Source of the DNA: CAZJGG01 sp964545475
Lineage (GTDB): Bacteria; Bacillota; Clostridia; Lachnospirales; JAISER01
Direction: 5' to 3'
DNA: 14,136 nucleotides
NCBI GenBank assembly: GCA_964545475.1
Contig: CAZJGG010000072.1
Span: 1 to 14,136 of the forward strand
The notes under the pieces are model-generated. The model saw nothing but the letters and a program-made list of their open reading frames with translations. It had not been told where the DNA came from and did no database searches. This document shows positions 7,002 through 13,604 of this stretch, in pieces. Made by a program: the position numbers and the translations under genes. Within the stretch, counting starts at the first letter, position 1. The number at the start of each line of letters is the position of its first letter.

Positions 7002-7023
7002 GTTGTATCCTGAAATGTTGTAT
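6999..7023 (+). repeat. Two 10-nt direct repeats at the transcription start
   Basis: AATGTTGTAT at 6999-7008 and again at 7014-7023, a 15-nt period that overlaps the -10 and the expected start site. The position suits a regulator binding site, but the copies are direct rather than inverted and may be chance in AT-rich DNA. Confidence 0.4.
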
Positions 7024-7062
7024 AAGAGCAATTTGACAAAACATTAACAGGTGTGGAGAAGG

Positions 7063-7118
7063 AACAGCAAACGCTTTACCGCTGTTTTTGCGAACATAGC
7101 TGTTTATGTTTTTGCAAA
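7063..7118 (+). promoter_or_regulatory. Structured mRNA leader of the HPr-like gene
   Basis: Two abutting hairpins. The first pairs AACAGC (7063-7068) with GCTGTT (7081-7086). The second pairs TTTGC (7087-7091) with GCAAA (7114-7118) and, further in, AACATA (7093-7098) with TATGTT (7105-7110) around a 6-nt loop. They end about 15 nt before the ribosome site (AAGGAGGT, 7131-7138). No U-tract follows, so it is not a classical terminator, and I do not recognise a known riboswitch. Confidence 0.45.
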
Positions 7119-7148
7119 TAGCTATATTAAAAGGAGGTACATTAAATT

Positions 7149-7379
7149 ATGAAATCAATTAACATTTGCTTAGACTCAATAGACAAAGTTAAAAACTTTG
7201 TTAATACTATCGCAACTTTCGATGGCGACTTCGACTTAGCGTCAGACCGTTACGTTGTTGACGCAAAATCAATCATGGGCATATTCAGCCTTGATTTAAG
7301 CAAAGTATTAAGACTAGACGTTCATAACGAGGCAGACTATTCTCTTGTTTCAAAAGAGCTGGAAAAATTTATAGTATAA
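7149..7379 (+). CDS. HPr-like small protein lacking the His15 phosphorylation site
   Basis: A 76-aa protein matching the HPr fold pattern in its middle and end. KSIMGIFSLDLSK (40-52) corresponds to the KSIMGVMSL segment around Ser46 of HPr, the target of HPr kinase. The GxHARPA loop with the phosphoryl-carrying His15 is absent; residues 8-18 there read LDSIDKVKNFV. It therefore cannot act as an ordinary PTS carrier. Small HPr-family proteins of this kind are common in Clostridia, with unknown role; Ser41 as a regulatory site is inference. The Shine-Dalgarno site is excellent (AAGGAGGT). It has its own promoter (6970-7001) and structured leader. The stop codon TAA is inside the left arm of a nested inverted repeat. 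Confidence 0.75.
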   Translation: MKSINICLDSIDKVKNFVNTIATFDGDFDLASDRYVVDAKSIMGIFSLDLSKVLRLDVHNEADYSLVSKELEKFIV

Positions 7380-7458
7380 GAGCCTGTTTGGAATCTCCAT
7401 TTCAGTGTCTTTTCGGCAAATTTTCCAAACAGGTTCTAAGACTAAATCTTATACTATA
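7370..7458. repeat. Nested inverted repeat across the stop of the HPr-like gene
   Basis: Outer arms TATAGTATAAGA (7370-7381) and its exact complement (7447-7458) enclose inner arms of 15 nt (7379-7393 and 7423-7437), which are complementary except for one G-U pair, around a 29-nt centre. The left arms run on without a gap; the right arms are separated by 9 nt. It looks like a small MITE-like insertion or a large RNA hairpin. No coding capacity or target-site duplication was found. Confidence 0.6.
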
Positions 7459-7482
7459 GCAATTCCTTATAATTGGTATAGT
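7453..7482 (+). repeat. Second hairpin between the HPr-like gene and the terminator
   Basis: ACTATA-G-CAATT (7453-7464) pairs with AATTG-G-TATAGT (7471-7482), with a single G/G mismatch and a 6-nt loop. Its left arm shares bases with the right outer arm of the nested repeat, so only one of the two pairings can form at a time. Confidence 0.5.
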
Positions 7483-7485
7483 AAT

Positions 7486-7518
7486 AAACCCCTTCGTTTT
7501 ACGTAAGTGGGTTTTTTT
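7486..7518 (+). terminator. Intrinsic terminator ahead of purB
   Basis: AAACCC (7486-7491) pairs with GGGTTT (7509-7514), continued by CTT/AAG and CGT/ACG with two single-T bulges and a 3-nt loop, then a T-tract (to 7518). It ends 43 nt before the purB start. It closes the HPr-like transcript and could also act as an attenuator for purB, since I found no convincing promoter between it and purB. Confidence 0.75.
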
Positions 7519-7561
7519 ATATTAACCCACAGATAGCTATGCAGATATTCGGGAGGATAAC

Positions 7562-8989
7562 ATGACAGACAGATACGAAAACCCCCTTTGCAAAAGATAC
7601 GCAAGCAAAGAAATGCAGCGTATTTTTTCAGATGACAATAAATTTTCAACATGGCGTAAACTATGGATTGCCCTTGCAGAAAGCCAGCAAGAGCTGGGGC
7701 TTGAAATAACAGACCAACAAATTGAGGAAATGAAAAATTTTGTAAGCGACATAAACTATGACGTGGCTATAAAAAAAGAAGCAGAATTCCGCCACGATGT
7801 TATGGCTCATATCCATGCCTACGGGGAGCAATGCGCAAATGCAAAGCCAATAATACATTTAGGCGCAACCTCATGTTATGTCGGTGATAATACAGATATT
7901 ATATTAATAAAAGACGCCTTATTATCTGTAAAAAAACTTCTTGTAAATGCAATTCAATTGCTATATAATTTTGCAAATAAATATAAACATTTGCCCACCC
8001 TTGCTTATACTCATTTTCAGGCGGCACAGCCAACAACAGTAGGCAAAAGGGCAACCCTTTGGCTTCAAGATTTAATTATGGACTTGGAGCAACTAGAACA
8101 TACTCTTTCTAGTATTAAGCTTCTGGGCTGTAAAGGAACAACAGGGACAGCCGCAAGTTTCTTATCCCTTTTCGAGGGCGACCAAGATAAAGTTATTAAG
8201 CTTGAACAAAAAATTGCTGAAAAAATGGGCTTTACAGAGGTTTTCCCTGTAAGTGGGCAAACTTATACAAGAAAGCTTGATTATTACGTTCTTTCGGTGC
8301 TTTCTGGCATTGCTCAAAGCGCATATAAATTTTCAAACGACATAAGGCTTCTTTCCCATTTAAAAGAGTTCGATGAACCCTTTGAAGAATCTCAAATAGG
8401 CTCATCCGCAATGGCTTATAAAAGAAACCCTATGCGCTCTGAAAGAATTGCTTCTCTAGCAAGGCATGTTACTGTAAACGCTTTAAACCCAGCTTTAACC
8501 GCAAGCGCACAATGGTTTGAGAGAACGCTGGACGATTCTGCAAACAGAAGAATTTCAATTCCCGAAGCCTTTTTAGCCATAGACGGCATAATGTCTCTTT
8601 TTATAAACATTATAGGCGGCGTAAAAGTTTACCCAAAAATAATTGAAAAACATTTAAATGACGAACTTCCCTTTATGGCAACAGAAAACATTTTAATGTA
8701 TCTTGTAAAAAAAGGCGGAGACAGACAAACACTTCACGAAGCCATAAGACAACACAGCGTTGAAGCCGCAAAACAAGTTAAGCAAAACGGCGGTGAAAAT
8801 GATTTACTAAAAAGGCTTTTAGAGGATAAAATATTAAACATAAGCGAAAGCGAACTAATTAAGATAGTAAACGCCGAAAGCTTTACCGGGCGAGCAGCTC
8901 TTCAAACAGAGGAGTTTTTAGCAGATGTTAAGCATATTCTTGATAAAAATCAAGAACTTATAGGCGTTTCAATAAATATTAAGGTTTGA
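7562..8989 (+). CDS. purB: Adenylosuccinate lyase
   Basis: A 475-aa member of the fumarase/aspartase superfamily. It removes fumarate from SAICAR in IMP synthesis and from adenylosuccinate to give AMP. The fumarate-lyase signature is SSAMAYKRNP (281-290), carrying the flexible catalytic-loop serine. Also visible are RHDVMAHIHAYG (78-89), HLGATSCYVGDNTD (99-112) and THFQAAQPT (150-158) with the likely catalytic His151. The N-terminus (YENPLCKRYASKEM) is typical of the Clostridia form, which works as a tetramer. The start has a good GGGAGGAT site. It is the first gene of purB-purA-dapF-guaA and ends 14 nt before purA, so the two enzymes of IMP-to-AMP conversion are made together. Confidence 0.98.
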   Translation: MTDRYENPLCKRYASKEMQRIFSDDNKFSTWRKLWIALAESQQELGLEITDQQIEEMKNFVSDINYDVAIKKEAEFRHDVMAHIHAYGEQCANAKPIIHLGATSCYVGDNTDIILIKDALLSVKKLLVNAIQLLYNFANKYKHLPTLAYTHFQAAQPTTVGKRATLWLQDLIMDLEQLEHTLSSIKLLGCKGTTGTAASFLSLFEGDQDKVIKLEQKIAEKMGFTEVFPVSGQTYTRKLDYYVLSVLSGIAQSAYKFSNDIRLLSHLKEFDEPFEESQIGSSAMAYKRNPMRSERIASLARHVTVNALNPALTASAQWFERTLDDSANRRISIPEAFLAIDGIMSLFINIIGGVKVYPKIIEKHLNDELPFMATENILMYLVKKGGDRQTLHEAIRQHSVEAAKQVKQNGGENDLLKRLLEDKILNISESELIKIVNAESFTGRAALQTEEFLADVKHILDKNQELIGVSINIKV

Positions 8990-8991
8990 TT

Positions 8992-8996
8992 GGAGG
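8992..8996 (+). promoter_or_regulatory. Shine-Dalgarno site that sets the purA start
   Basis: GGAGG 7 nt before ATG 9004. A longer reading from a TTG at 8986 would place this site inside the gene and add residues not expected before the MLTAIVGINWGDEGKG start. Confidence 0.8.
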
Positions 8997-9003
8997 AAAC
9001 AAA

Positions 9004-10281
9004 ATGCTTACCGCAATTGTAGGAATAAACTGGGGAGACGAAGGCAAAGGCAGAATGGTTGACTTATTGTCTTCGGATTATGATGTTATATGCCGTTACC
9101 AAGGGGGAAACAACGCAGGGCATACAGTGATTAACGAAAGAGGTAAATTTGTTTTAAACCTTTTGCCGTCAGGTATTTTGCGTGAAACCACAGTTAACGT
9201 TATGGGTAACGGCATGGTTATAGATATTGAACATTTATGCAAGGAAATTGACTCTTTAACTAAACAGGGCATAAAAATAACCCCGGATAACCTAAAAATA
9301 AGCGATAAGGCAATTATTTGCTTTCCCTATCATATAATGCAGGATATTTTAGAGGAAGAACGCCTTGCCGACAGAAAGTTCGGCTCAACAAGGCGTGGTA
9401 TCGCCCCTGTTTATGCAGATAAGTACATGAAAAAAGGCATAAGAACCGGGGATTTGTTTGACCTTGACCACTTATCCTCCCATCTTTCCGGCATTATAGA
9501 GTGGAAAAACTTAACCCTTGCCGGTGGATACAAAAGCAAAGAATTTATTACAGAAGAAATGTTAAGCTGGCTTAAACAATACGGCGAAAAAATTATGCCT
9601 TTTATAACAGATACCTCTGATTATTTGCTGGAAAGCAAAAAAAGCGGTAAAAATATTATGTTTGAAGCCCAGCTAGGTGCTCTTAGAGACATTGATTTCG
9701 GCATTTATCCATATACATCCTCTTCCCAAACAATAGCGGCATACGCTACAATCGGGGCAGGAATCCCTTCTGAAAAGCTTGATAACGTTATAGGCATAAT
9801 AAAATCATATTCAAGCTGTGTAGGCGAAGGCGCATTTACAGCAGAGCTTTTCGGCGAGGAAGCGGAAAAACTAAGAGAAGCCGGCGGAGAATACGGCGCA
9901 GCCACAGGCAGACCAAGGCGTGTGGGCGGTTTTGACATTCCGGCTTCCGTTTACGGTGTAAAGGTTCAAGGGGCAACATGTCTTGCTCTAACTAAGCTTG
10001 ATATACTCTCATATTTTGAGAAAATCCCCGTATGCACAGCATATAAGCTAACAAACGGTGAAACCACAACAAAATTTCCAACAGGTTCAATGCTTGAAAC
10101 TGCAACACCAGTTTATGAATATTTGGAAGGCTTTAAAACCGACGTTTCAAAATGCAGAAAGCCTGAGGATTTACCTAAAGCCGCACTTGACTATATAAAA
10201 TATATTGAAAATGCCGTTAACTGCCCAATAAAATACGTTTCAGTAGGCGCAGAACGGGAAGACTATATAATTATGCAATAA
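9004..10281 (+). CDS. purA: Adenylosuccinate synthetase (variant IMP-loop type)
   Basis: A 425-aa GTP-dependent enzyme joining IMP and aspartate to form adenylosuccinate, the first committed AMP step. The N-terminal P-loop NWGDEGKGR (9-17) has the catalytic Asp11, and GNNAGHT (35-41) has the transition-state His40. Also present are GSTRRGIAP (127-135), TGRPRRVGGFD (301-311), the guanine-specificity element TKLDIL (330-335) and VSVGAERED (412-420). The IMP-site loop reads FEAQLGALRDID (220-231), where classical enzymes have FEGAQGTLLDID, so the conserved Gln sits one position earlier and Leu replaces it; the first Thr of the GTT motif is Ser. The other catalytic residues are intact, so I expect an active enzyme of a divergent subgroup. 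Its product is the substrate of the upstream PurB. Confidence 0.95.
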   Translation: MLTAIVGINWGDEGKGRMVDLLSSDYDVICRYQGGNNAGHTVINERGKFVLNLLPSGILRETTVNVMGNGMVIDIEHLCKEIDSLTKQGIKITPDNLKISDKAIICFPYHIMQDILEEERLADRKFGSTRRGIAPVYADKYMKKGIRTGDLFDLDHLSSHLSGIIEWKNLTLAGGYKSKEFITEEMLSWLKQYGEKIMPFITDTSDYLLESKKSGKNIMFEAQLGALRDIDFGIYPYTSSSQTIAAYATIGAGIPSEKLDNVIGIIKSYSSCVGEGAFTAELFGEEAEKLREAGGEYGAATGRPRRVGGFDIPASVYGVKVQGATCLALTKLDILSYFEKIPVCTAYKLTNGETTTKFPTGSMLETATPVYEYLEGFKTDVSKCRKPEDLPKAALDYIKYIENAVNCPIKYVSVGAEREDYIIMQ

Positions 10282-10298
10282 GAGCCTGTCTAAAAAGG
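10279..10298. repeat. Short sequence like the arm of the repeat after the HPr-like gene
   Basis: TAAGAGCCTGT, beginning with the purA stop codon, is identical over 11 nt to the sequence at the HPr-like stop (7377-7387), and the next bases are similar (CTAAAAAGG versus TTGGAA). No second arm was found between purA and dapF, so it may be a remnant of the same element type or a coincidence. Confidence 0.35.
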
Positions 10299-10307
10299 GG
10301 TTATGTT

Positions 10308-11147
10308 ATGAATCTTCAATTTACAAAAATGCATGGCTGCGGCAATGATTACATTTACTTTAACTGCTTTACCCAGCAAATTTTAGAACCGGAAGCATTG
10401 TCTATAAAGCTTTCAGACAGGCATAAAGGAATCGGCGGTGACGGCATTATAATGATATTAAAATCCGACATTGCCGATGCTAAAATGCGCATGTTTAACG
10501 CCGACGGCAGCGAAGGTAAAATGTGCGGCAACGCCATAAGGTGCGTAGCAAAATACCTTTACGACTATAAAATGGTTGATAAAACCGAAATTACAGTCGA
10601 AACCTTAAGCGGCGTTAAAACTTTACAGCTTTCTGCTGAAAACGGCGAAGTTACTTCTGTAAAAGTGGATATGGGAGAACCAATTCTTAACCCCCAGCAA
10701 ATCCCGGTAAACTTACCCGGCGAAAGCATAATAAGCAGTGAAGTGCAAATTGGTGACGATTTATTTTATATAACATGCGTTTCAATGGGCAACCCCCATG
10801 CCGTTGTCTTTTGCGACGACGTTGAAAGCTTAAACCTTGAAAAAATAGGACCTCAATTTGAAAAGAACCCTATTTTCCCCCAACAAGTAAACACAGAATT
10901 TATAAAAATAATTAACAAAACTACATTACAAATGCGTGTTTGGGAGCGAGGCAGCGGCGAAACCCTTGCCTGCGGCACAGGAGCGTGTGCATCAGTTGTT
11001 GCGGCTGTTTTAAACGGCTACTGCGCTTTAAACCAAGATATAACCGTAAAGCTTATTGGGGGAGAGCTTATTATAAATTACACAGGAAAAACCGTTTATA
11101 TGACGGGTGGAAGTACAAAAGTTTTTGAGGGAGTTGTAGAGATATGA
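10308..11147 (+). CDS. dapF: Diaminopimelate epimerase
   Basis: A 279-aa cofactor-independent racemase that interconverts LL- and meso-diaminopimelate, supplying lysine and peptidoglycan. Both halves of the two-fold structure show their catalytic cysteine: Cys73 in ADGSEGKMCGNAIRC (65-79) and Cys222 in RGSGETLACGTGACA (214-228). The N-terminal KMHGCGNDY (7-15) and GIGGDG (41-46) motifs are intact and the length is normal. An AAAGGGG ribosome site precedes the ATG. It starts 26 nt after purA and its stop TGA overlaps the guaA ATG by 4 nt, so it is transcribed and translated with the purine genes. That context is unusual for a lysine/cell-wall enzyme. Confidence 0.98.
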   Translation: MNLQFTKMHGCGNDYIYFNCFTQQILEPEALSIKLSDRHKGIGGDGIIMILKSDIADAKMRMFNADGSEGKMCGNAIRCVAKYLYDYKMVDKTEITVETLSGVKTLQLSAENGEVTSVKVDMGEPILNPQQIPVNLPGESIISSEVQIGDDLFYITCVSMGNPHAVVFCDDVESLNLEKIGPQFEKNPIFPQQVNTEFIKIINKTTLQMRVWERGSGETLACGTGACASVVAAVLNGYCALNQDITVKLIGGELIINYTGKTVYMTGGSTKVFEGVVEI

Positions 11148-12667
11148 ACGAATTATTACTTGTTTTAGACTTCGGCGGACAATACAAAGAGCTTATTGCC
11201 AGAAACGTGCGTTCCTTAAACGTTTATTCTGAAATAAAAGCCGGCAACATTTCCGCTGAAAAAGTAAAAGACCTTGCCCCTATAGGCATAATTTTAACAG
11301 GTGGACCAAAAAGCGTTTACGAAGAGGGTGCGCCCCAATGCGACCCTGAAATTTTCAATTTAGGCATCCCGGTTTTAGGCATTTGTTACGGTATGCAGCT
11401 TATTTGCAAAAACCTTGGAAGTGAAGTTAAGCCATGCCATGTTAGCGAATACGGCAAAATAAAAGCAGAGCTTAACACAAGCACCCAGCTTTTTGACGGC
11501 ATGAAAGAAAACATTTGGGCGCTTATGAGCCACAACGACCATGTAGTCTCCCTGCCCCAAGGCTTTACAGCCATTGCCCAAACTGAAAACTGCAAAAACG
11601 CTGCTTGCCAAAACCCAGAAAGAAAACTTTACGGCGTGCAATTTCACCCAGAAGTGGAACTTACTGAACAAGGGCAAACTGTTATTAAAAACTTTTTATT
11701 CAACATATGCGGCGCAAAAGCAGATTACAAACTAGACGATTACATCGACAGACAAGTTGAAGAAATCCGTGCAAAAGTGGGCAATGAAAAAATTCTTCTC
11801 GCTCTTTCCGGCGGCGTAGACTCTTCCGTTTGCGCAAGCCTTTTGTCAAAAGCTGTTCCCGACCAATTAGTATGCATTTTCGTAGACCACGGCTTTATGC
11901 GCCTTAACGAAGGCGACGAAATCGAACAAGTCTTTTCAAAACGCAAGCTTGAATTTATTCGCATAAATGCCCAAGACAGATTCCTCAAAAAAGTAAAAGG
12001 CGTAACCGACCCGGAGCAAAAACGCAAAATAATCGGGGCAGAATTTGCCAAAGTTTTTGAGGAAGAAGCCGCACGCCTAGACAACATCAAATATTTAGCC
12101 CAAGGCACAATTTACCCCGACATTATAGAATCCGGCGGCGGCATGAACGCCACAATAAAAAGCCACCACAACGTTGGCGGCTTACCTAAAGACCTTTCCT
12201 TCGCCGGCGTAATTGAACCACTTTCCGGTCTTTTTAAAGACGAAGTCCGCATTATCGGCAAAAAACTTAACCTGCCTTCAACCCTTGTGGATCGCCAGCC
12301 GTTCCCCGGCCCCGGTTTAAGCATCCGTATCATGGGTGAAGTAACCCACGAAAAGCTTGAAATCCTCCGCCAAGCAGACCACATTTTCTGCTCCGAGCTT
12401 TCCAAGCTTCGCAACAAACCCCAACAATATTTCGCCGTCTTTACAGACGTCCGCTCTGTAGGCGTAAAAGGCGACGGTCGCACCTACGACTACGTTATCG
12501 CCCTGCGTGCCGTTACAACAAGCGACTTCATGACGTGCGACTACACCCACATTCCCCACAAAACCCTTGCCCAAATCTCGTCCCGCATTACCAACGAGGT
12601 CAAGCAAGTAAGCCGCATCGTCTACGACATAACCAGCAAACCCCCGGCTACGGTGGAATGGGAATAA
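11144..12667 (+). CDS. guaA: GMP synthase (glutamine-hydrolysing)
   Basis: A 507-aa two-domain amidotransferase making GMP from XMP, ATP and glutamine. The N-terminal class I glutamine amidotransferase domain has the triad Cys81 (GICYGMQ, 79-85), His168 and Glu170 (QFHPEVE, 166-172). The ATP-pyrophosphatase domain starts at the SGGVDSS P-loop (222-228), and the dimerisation domain ends with the usual TVEWE. The length is normal. The start ATG overlaps the dapF stop (ATGA), so translation is coupled. It is the last gene of the operon, closed by the terminator at 12676-12709. From about 11900 onward, codons shift strongly to C-ending ones and sampled lines reach 52-55% GC, while earlier guaA lines are near 42%. 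Confidence 0.98.
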   Translation: MNELLLVLDFGGQYKELIARNVRSLNVYSEIKAGNISAEKVKDLAPIGIILTGGPKSVYEEGAPQCDPEIFNLGIPVLGICYGMQLICKNLGSEVKPCHVSEYGKIKAELNTSTQLFDGMKENIWALMSHNDHVVSLPQGFTAIAQTENCKNAACQNPERKLYGVQFHPEVELTEQGQTVIKNFLFNICGAKADYKLDDYIDRQVEEIRAKVGNEKILLALSGGVDSSVCASLLSKAVPDQLVCIFVDHGFMRLNEGDEIEQVFSKRKLEFIRINAQDRFLKKVKGVTDPEQKRKIIGAEFAKVFEEEAARLDNIKYLAQGTIYPDIIESGGGMNATIKSHHNVGGLPKDLSFAGVIEPLSGLFKDEVRIIGKKLNLPSTLVDRQPFPGPGLSIRIMGEVTHEKLEILRQADHIFCSELSKLRNKPQQYFAVFTDVRSVGVKGDGRTYDYVIALRAVTTSDFMTCDYTHIPHKTLAQISSRITNEVKQVSRIVYDITSKPPATVEWE

Positions 12668-12675
12668 ACAAAAAC

Positions 12676-12716
12676 CCCCGAAAGCCTTAAAATACAGGCT
12701 TTCGGGGTTATTTTTA
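12676..12716 (+). terminator. Strong intrinsic terminator of the purine operon
   Basis: CCCCGAAAGCC (12676-12686) pairs perfectly with GGCTTTCGGGG (12697-12707) around a 10-nt loop, followed by a T-rich tract (TTATTTTTATT). The stem starts 9 nt after the guaA stop. Confidence 0.93.
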
Positions 12717-12737
12717 TTACCTGAATGGAGTTTTTAC

Positions 12738-13547
12738 ATGAAAATTAAAGTATTAGTTGAAAACAACACAATTATAGACAAGTATTACTGCGGAGAGCCG
12801 GCACTCTCTTTTTATATAGAAGAAGAAAATGCCAAAATCCTTTTCGACGTAGGTTACTCAGATTTATTTTTATCAAATGCAGACAAATTGCATATTAACA
12901 TTAATGAACTTTCCCATATAGTAGTTTCCCACGGGCACAACGACCACACAGGCGGTTTTAAATACCTGTTCGACTCCTGCGACTTACCCAAAACAACAAT
13001 TATTGCCCACCCCTATACATTTAAAGAAAAAATTTATGATGGAGAAAATATAAGCTCCCCAATGTCCGAGGAACAATTATCCAACCATTGCAAGCTAATA
13101 TTATCAAAAGAACCAATAGATATAACCCAAAACTTAATTTACCTCGGCGAAATTCCGAATTATTTTGATTTTGAGCAAAGAAAGGTAGTTGGGCAACAGA
13201 AAATTAATGGCAATTTTCAAGATGATTTACTAACAGACGACACCGCCCTCGCCTACAAAAACGAAAACGGAATCCACATAATTACTGGCTGCTCCCACAG
13301 CGGAATATGCAATATAATCGAGTATGCAAAAAAAGTGTGCGGCGATAATAGAATAGCCTCTGTTATCGGCGGCTTCCATCTGCTTGACATTACTCCAAAG
13401 CTTGAAAAAACAATCGAATACTTGAAGGAAAACAATATCAATGAACTTTACCCATGCCACTGCGTTTCCTTCAAAGCCAGAGCCGAAATGAACAAATTCC
13501 TAAACGTAATCGAAGTTGGCGTCGGAATGGAAATCACGTGGAGATAA
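12738..13547 (+). CDS. MBL-fold metallo-hydrolase (COG1237-like)
   Basis: A 269-aa metallo-beta-lactamase-fold protein. Metal ligands are visible in order: the HxHxDH motif SHGHNDH (His65, His67, Asp69, His70), His187 in GCSHSGI, His214 in GGFHL and His241 in LYPCHC. The GCSHSGICN and PCHC motifs and the length place it with the COG1237 group, which includes proteins named for dihydropterin/RFA-P synthase in methanogens; in bacteria the true substrate is unknown, so I do not assign that reaction. It is not a beta-lactamase by context. Start support is TGGAG 11 nt before the ATG. It stands alone between the guaA terminator and the bidirectional terminator; no strong promoter was found in the short gap before it, so readthrough from guaA is possible. 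Confidence 0.88.
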   Translation: MKIKVLVENNTIIDKYYCGEPALSFYIEEENAKILFDVGYSDLFLSNADKLHININELSHIVVSHGHNDHTGGFKYLFDSCDLPKTTIIAHPYTFKEKIYDGENISSPMSEEQLSNHCKLILSKEPIDITQNLIYLGEIPNYFDFEQRKVVGQQKINGNFQDDLLTDDTALAYKNENGIHIITGCSHSGICNIIEYAKKVCGDNRIASVIGGFHLLDITPKLEKTIEYLKENNINELYPCHCVSFKARAEMNKFLNVIEVGVGMEITWR

Positions 13548-13562
13548 TAATAGTTGACATGA

Positions 13563-13599
13563 AAAAAGACCTTGTATGTTTAATTTATAAGGTCTTTTT
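13563..13599. terminator. Bidirectional intrinsic terminator
   Basis: AAAAAGACCTTGTA (13563-13576) pairs with TATAAGGTCTTTTT (13586-13599), 14 pairs including one G-U, with a 9-nt loop. The A-tract on the left and T-tract on the right let it work on both strands. It sits exactly between two converging genes. Confidence 0.88.
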
Positions 13600-13604
13600 A
13601 AAAT

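Noticed and set aside
7032..7060. Second promoter starting at TTGACA (7034-7039 area)
   Set aside because: There is a good -35-like hexamer but no acceptable -10 at 16-18 nt (GAGAAG region).
7090..7098. PurR box (GCGAACATA) in the leader of the HPr-like gene
   Set aside because: A single CGAACAT match is downstream of the promoter and lies in a hairpin arm. PurR sites come as inverted pairs near the promoter, and no second one was found.
8986..9003. Longer purA from the TTG at 8986
   Set aside because: It would put the GGAGG ribosome site inside the gene and add six residues not expected in PurA. It would also overlap the purB stop.
11375..12607. Several long open frames antisense to guaA
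   Set aside because: They arise from the GC-rich codon pattern of guaA, have no ribosome sites, and guaA is unmistakable.
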